Origin: Gemmatimonadota bacterium
GTDB taxonomy: Bacteria > Gemmatimonadota > Gemmatimonadetes > Gemmatimonadales > Gemmatimonadaceae
Length of the DNA: 64,000 nucleotides
NCBI GenBank assembly: GCA_023249375.1
Contig: JAHFCT010000016.1
Location: 1 to 64,000, forward strand
Direction: 5' to 3'
The notes under the pieces were generated by a model. The model made no database searches. It was not told the origin of the DNA and saw only the letters and a list, made by a program, of their open reading frames with translations. Both the position numbers and the translations under genes were made by a program. This document shows positions 61,544 to 64,000 of the stretch, piece by piece (position 1 is the stretch's first letter; every line of letters begins with the position of its first letter).

Positions 61544-62499
61544 TGCGCATCCTCTTTTGGGGGACACCCGAGTTCGCCACGCCGCCGCTGCGCGCCCTGA
61601 TTGGCGAGGGGTTTGATGTGGTGGGCGTGGTCACCCAGCCTGACCGGCCGCGCGGGCGATCACGCTCGCAGCTCGAGGCGTCGCCCGTAAAGCAGGTGGC
61701 GATGGAAGAGGGAGTTCCGGTGTTGCAACCCGAGCGGCCGCGCGGCCCGGACTTCGTGCACTCGATGCGAGACCTCGCCCCCGACCTGTCGGTGGTGGTG
61801 GCGTACGGCCATATCCTGCCGAAGGAAGTCATCGACTTGCCGCGGCTCGGCACGCTCAACATCCATGCATCGCTGCTGCCGCGATTGCGCGGCGCGGCCC
61901 CCATCGAGGCGGCCATCGCGCAGGGTTTTTCGGAAACCGGCGTGACGATCATGCGCATGGTGAGCGCGCTCGACGCGGGACCGGTGCTGCACGTGCTCAC
62001 GACGTCGATTGAGCCCGATGAGACCGGCGGCGAGCTGCGCCTGCGCCTCTCGGAGCTCGGCGCCACCGCGCTGATTGAGGCGCTGGCGCTGATGGAACTG
62101 GGCGAGGCCCGCGAGCAGCCTCAGGACGACGCACAGGCCACCTATGCGCACAAGCTCGCGCGTGAGAATGCGTTCGTGGACTGGACGCAGCCGGCCGAGA
62201 TCGTCGCGCGGCGCATGCGCGCGTACGACCCCAAACCCGGCGCTTGGGGCGTCTTGAGCAGCGCCGAGGTGCGTCTGTACGGCGCGCGCGCCATCGCCGA
62301 CCGCGCTGGCGTTGCGGGCGAGGTGCTTGAGGCCGGAGACATCGGACTCGTCGTCGCGTGCGGTGCGGGCGCCGTGGCCATTCGCGAGGTGCATCCGGCT
62401 GGCAAGCGGCGCATGGAGGCGCGCGAGTGGACGCAGGGACAGCGCGCCCTGACGGGGGCGCGATTCAGGACAGGGATCACGGATCTCGATAACGGATAG
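61543..62499 (+). CDS. fmt: Methionyl-tRNA formyltransferase
   Basis: 318 residues from GTG 61543. Formyltransferase domain with FWGTPEFATPPLRAL, PDLSVVVAYGHILPKEVID, TLNIHASLLPRLRGAAPIEA (catalytic Asn/His) and SALDAGPVL (catalytic Asp), then the C-terminal tRNA-binding OB-like domain (YDPKPGAWGVLSSAEVRLYG). Formylates initiator Met-tRNA. Confidence 0.97.
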   Translation: MRILFWGTPEFATPPLRALIGEGFDVVGVVTQPDRPRGRSRSQLEASPVKQVAMEEGVPVLQPERPRGPDFVHSMRDLAPDLSVVVAYGHILPKEVIDLPRLGTLNIHASLLPRLRGAAPIEAAIAQGFSETGVTIMRMVSALDAGPVLHVLTTSIEPDETGGELRLRLSELGATALIEALALMELGEAREQPQDDAQATYAHKLARENAFVDWTQPAEIVARRMRAYDPKPGAWGVLSSAEVRLYGARAIADRAGVAGEVLEAGDIGLVVACGAGAVAIREVHPAGKRRMEAREWTQGQRALTGARFRTGITDLDNG

Positions 62500-62619
62500 C
62501 GACTGCGGATCCGGAATACGATGGGGGCGCACGGCAAGCTGCCATGCGCCCCCAATCGCCATCGAACTCCGTGATCCGAATCCTAAATCGTGATCCGTGA
62601 TCCGTGTCCTCAATCGCCG
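62464..62619. repeat. GTGATCCG-type intergenic repeat, copy 4, with central hairpin
   Basis: Arrays of GGATCACGGATC-like words on the left (overlapping the end of fmt) and ATCGTGATCCGTGATCCGTG on the right flank a hairpin GGGGGCGCA ... TGCGCCCCC (62523-62553, with an inner GGCA/TGCC). The hairpin lies between converging genes and may end transcription of both. Confidence 0.6.
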
Positions 62620-64000
62620 TTACGGATTCTGCCCCGCCACTCGAGCCGGCGTCAGGACCATCGTGGACGCGCCCGCTGCCGGACTGTTGCCGACCTGGCC
62701 GAACGTGTTGTCACCCCAGCAATAGACCCTGGACGCTGCCGTCGCCGACTGTCCGGGAGTACCGGTGACACCGCAGGTCGTGAGTTCACCAACCGACAAA
62801 GTGCGGAACGTCAGCCCGCCCAGAACCGCTTGCGGTGTTGAGGTCGTCGTTTGCAGGCCGTTGCCGAGCTGGCCGGAGTCGTTGCGGCCCCAGCAATAGG
62901 CGTTGCCAGTCGCGTCCAGCCCGCAGGTGTGATACTTGCCGGCATAGAGTCGTGCGAAGGACACACCGCCAACCACCTTGCCAGCGACCGAATCGCGCGC
63001 GGCGTTTCCACTACCCGCCGTTGCGCGGCCGAGCTGGCCGTACGCATTCAAGCCCCAGCAGTATGCATCGCCCGCAGTGCCCGCCGCCGAGTTGGCCGCA
63101 ATCACCGCGCACGCGTGCTTGTCGCCGACGGCCAGCGACAGCGAATCGAACGACGCCAGCAGCAGCGCCGTGCCGACGGAACGCACCTTGATGTGGAGCG
63201 GGACGGAGGAGTTCTTGGGCGCCACGATGTTGTTGAGCGTCGACGAATCACCACGCTGGCCTTCGGTGCCATCGCCCCAGCACAGCGGTACCTGCGACGA
63301 GTCGGGCACCGCACCGACGCCTTCGCTCAGGTAACGGTGGAAGCCGCACGTGAAGCTCGTGCCGAGGCGAATCACCGAGAACGTTTTCTGGCTGTTCACC
63401 CACGGCCATGTCCCGTTGCCCGGCGAGGTGTACGGCGGGCCAGCGGATTCGTCGCCAAGCTGGCCGTGATCATTGTTGCCGGTGCAGTTCGAGATACCCG
63501 ACGTCTGAATGAGGCACGCGTGATCTTCCGCCACCAAGAAGTCAGTCAAGCCAAGTGCGGTGCCCGAGCCGCCGGCTGCATTGACGGAAGTCGCGATCGG
63601 GAGGCTGCTGGTCGCCAGCGAGCCCCATCCCTTGCCCCAGCAATAGACCTGATTCGACGGTGTGACGGCGCAGACGGAACTGCGGCTGCCGGTCACCGAC
63701 CGCGCGAAGAGCGTCTGCGCATCCGCCGTGGTGTCGAGTGCCAGCGCCACCGGAGTGGTGGGGGCATTCGTGGACTTATTGGTCCCACGGCCCAACTGGC
63801 CGACGTCATTGAGGCCCCAGCAGTAGATCTTCGAGCCGTTGGCGATGGCGCAGCTATGGAAGTTGCCCGTAACGACGTCCGACAACTGCACGGTCGCCGT
63901 CGCCGTGACCGTCACCTTCTCGGGCCGCGGCGCGGCGAGGCGCGATCGGAAGCTCTGGGCGCCGACGCGCGGACCAAGCGTCCACGTGACGCTGGCAAGG
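62620..64000 (-). CDS. RCC1-repeat surface protein with Big-like domain (N-terminus outside window)
   Basis: C-terminal ~460 residues; the frame stays open to the window edge on the minus strand. At the visible start, VTWTLGPRVGAQSFRSRLA and VTVTATATV look like the end of a bacterial Ig-like domain. Then follow about seven RCC1/ALTY-type units of ~50 residues, each with SCAI or TCGL, a YCWG turn and GQLG (IYCWGLNDVGQLGRGTN, AYCWGLNAYGQLG, AYCWGRNDSGQLGNG, VYCWGDNTFGQVGNS), forming a beta-propeller rich in conserved Cys pairs. Such proteins are probably secreted or cell-surface; ligand unknown. Confidence 0.88.
   Translation of the reverse strand, partial: LASVTWTLGPRVGAQSFRSRLAAPRPEKVTVTATATVQLSDVVTGNFHSCAIANGSKIYCWGLNDVGQLGRGTNKSTNAPTTPVALALDTTADAQTLFARSVTGSRSSVCAVTPSNQVYCWGKGWGSLATSSLPIATSVNAAGGSGTALGLTDFLVAEDHACLIQTSGISNCTGNNDHGQLGDESAGPPYTSPGNGTWPWVNSQKTFSVIRLGTSFTCGFHRYLSEGVGAVPDSSQVPLCWGDGTEGQRGDSSTLNNIVAPKNSSVPLHIKVRSVGTALLLASFDSLSLAVGDKHACAVIAANSAAGTAGDAYCWGLNAYGQLGRATAGSGNAARDSVAGKVVGGVSFARLYAGKYHTCGLDATGNAYCWGRNDSGQLGNGLQTTTSTPQAVLGGLTFRTLSVGELTTCGVTGTPGQSATAASRVYCWGDNTFGQVGNSPAAGASTMVLTPARVAGQNP

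Overview
The window is a contiguous, very GC-rich, densely coded bacterial chromosome segment. Gene content (an ECF sigma factor, FecR-type anti-sigma factor and TonB receptor set; a PorX-type response regulator; several Omp85 or beta-barrel proteins; RCC1-repeat surface protein; Lys/Ala-rich mini-histone) and the codon use suggest a Gram-negative member of the Gemmatimonadota or a close relative. That placement is an inference from gene content; no 16S gene is present. No prophage, insertion sequence or CRISPR array was seen.

Layout. 1-6.6 kb: end of an ADP-forming acyl-CoA synthetase, a TonB receptor/FecR/ECF sigma unit, a Gly/Met/His-rich lipoprotein and a small orphan protein. 6.6-9.75 kb: an accessory island with an unrecognised 238-aa protein, a helical-repeat protein, an overlooked 43-aa lipoprotein and an AraC-type regulator. 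Its two divergent intergenic regions carry the same ACGYCACGTAAC repeat. 9.8-16.4 kb: tRNA-Arg(CCG), rho, ruvX, mltG, aroH, an RlmI-like methyltransferase, mutM and a methyltransferase-like protein. 16.4-17.5 kb: two terminator-bounded mini-genes (53-aa Pro-rich peptide; 24-aa Lys/Ala histone-like peptide). 17.7-24.8 kb: a Cys-type formate dehydrogenase alpha subunit, an SDR, tdh-kbl threonine catabolism and a beta-barrel protein. 24.9-27.4 kb: 3-methyladenine glycosylase and a NYN/LOTUS-type RNA-associated protein.

27.8-33.9 kb: an NtrY/NtrX-like two-component operon in which three tandem paralogous small membrane proteins lie between kinase and regulator, followed by a beta-helix/Omp85 fusion and a DUF4390-like protein. 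33.9-39.1 kb (minus): HNH nuclease, ilvE, an amidohydrolase and a class A penicillin-binding protein. 39.2-42.8 kb: epimerase, glycosyltransferase, tyrS. 42.8-51.3 kb (minus): a tightly overlapping run of porX, an MsbA-like ABC exporter, two glycosyltransferases, an LpxL-like acyltransferase, a class V aminotransferase and an AlkD-like protein, which looks like envelope glycolipid synthesis and export. 51.4-55.2 kb: a small orphan, a DnaB-C-like ATPase, a TPR/CsgG-like secreted protein and a beta-barrel. 55.4-62.5 kb: a housekeeping run yebC-ruvC-ruvA-ruvB-queA-tgt-yajC-def-fmt, mostly with 1-4 bp overlaps. 62.6 kb to the edge: C-terminal part of an RCC1-repeat protein.

The best candidates for undescribed biology are the 6.6-9.75 kb regulator/lipopeptide island, the kinase-(small membrane protein)x3-regulator operon, the NYN/LOTUS/AT-hook protein, the beta-helix/Omp85 fusion and the two mini-genes near 17 kb. 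Transcription signals also recur: TANNNT hexamers 5-9 nt before several start codons suggest leaderless or very short-leader mRNAs.
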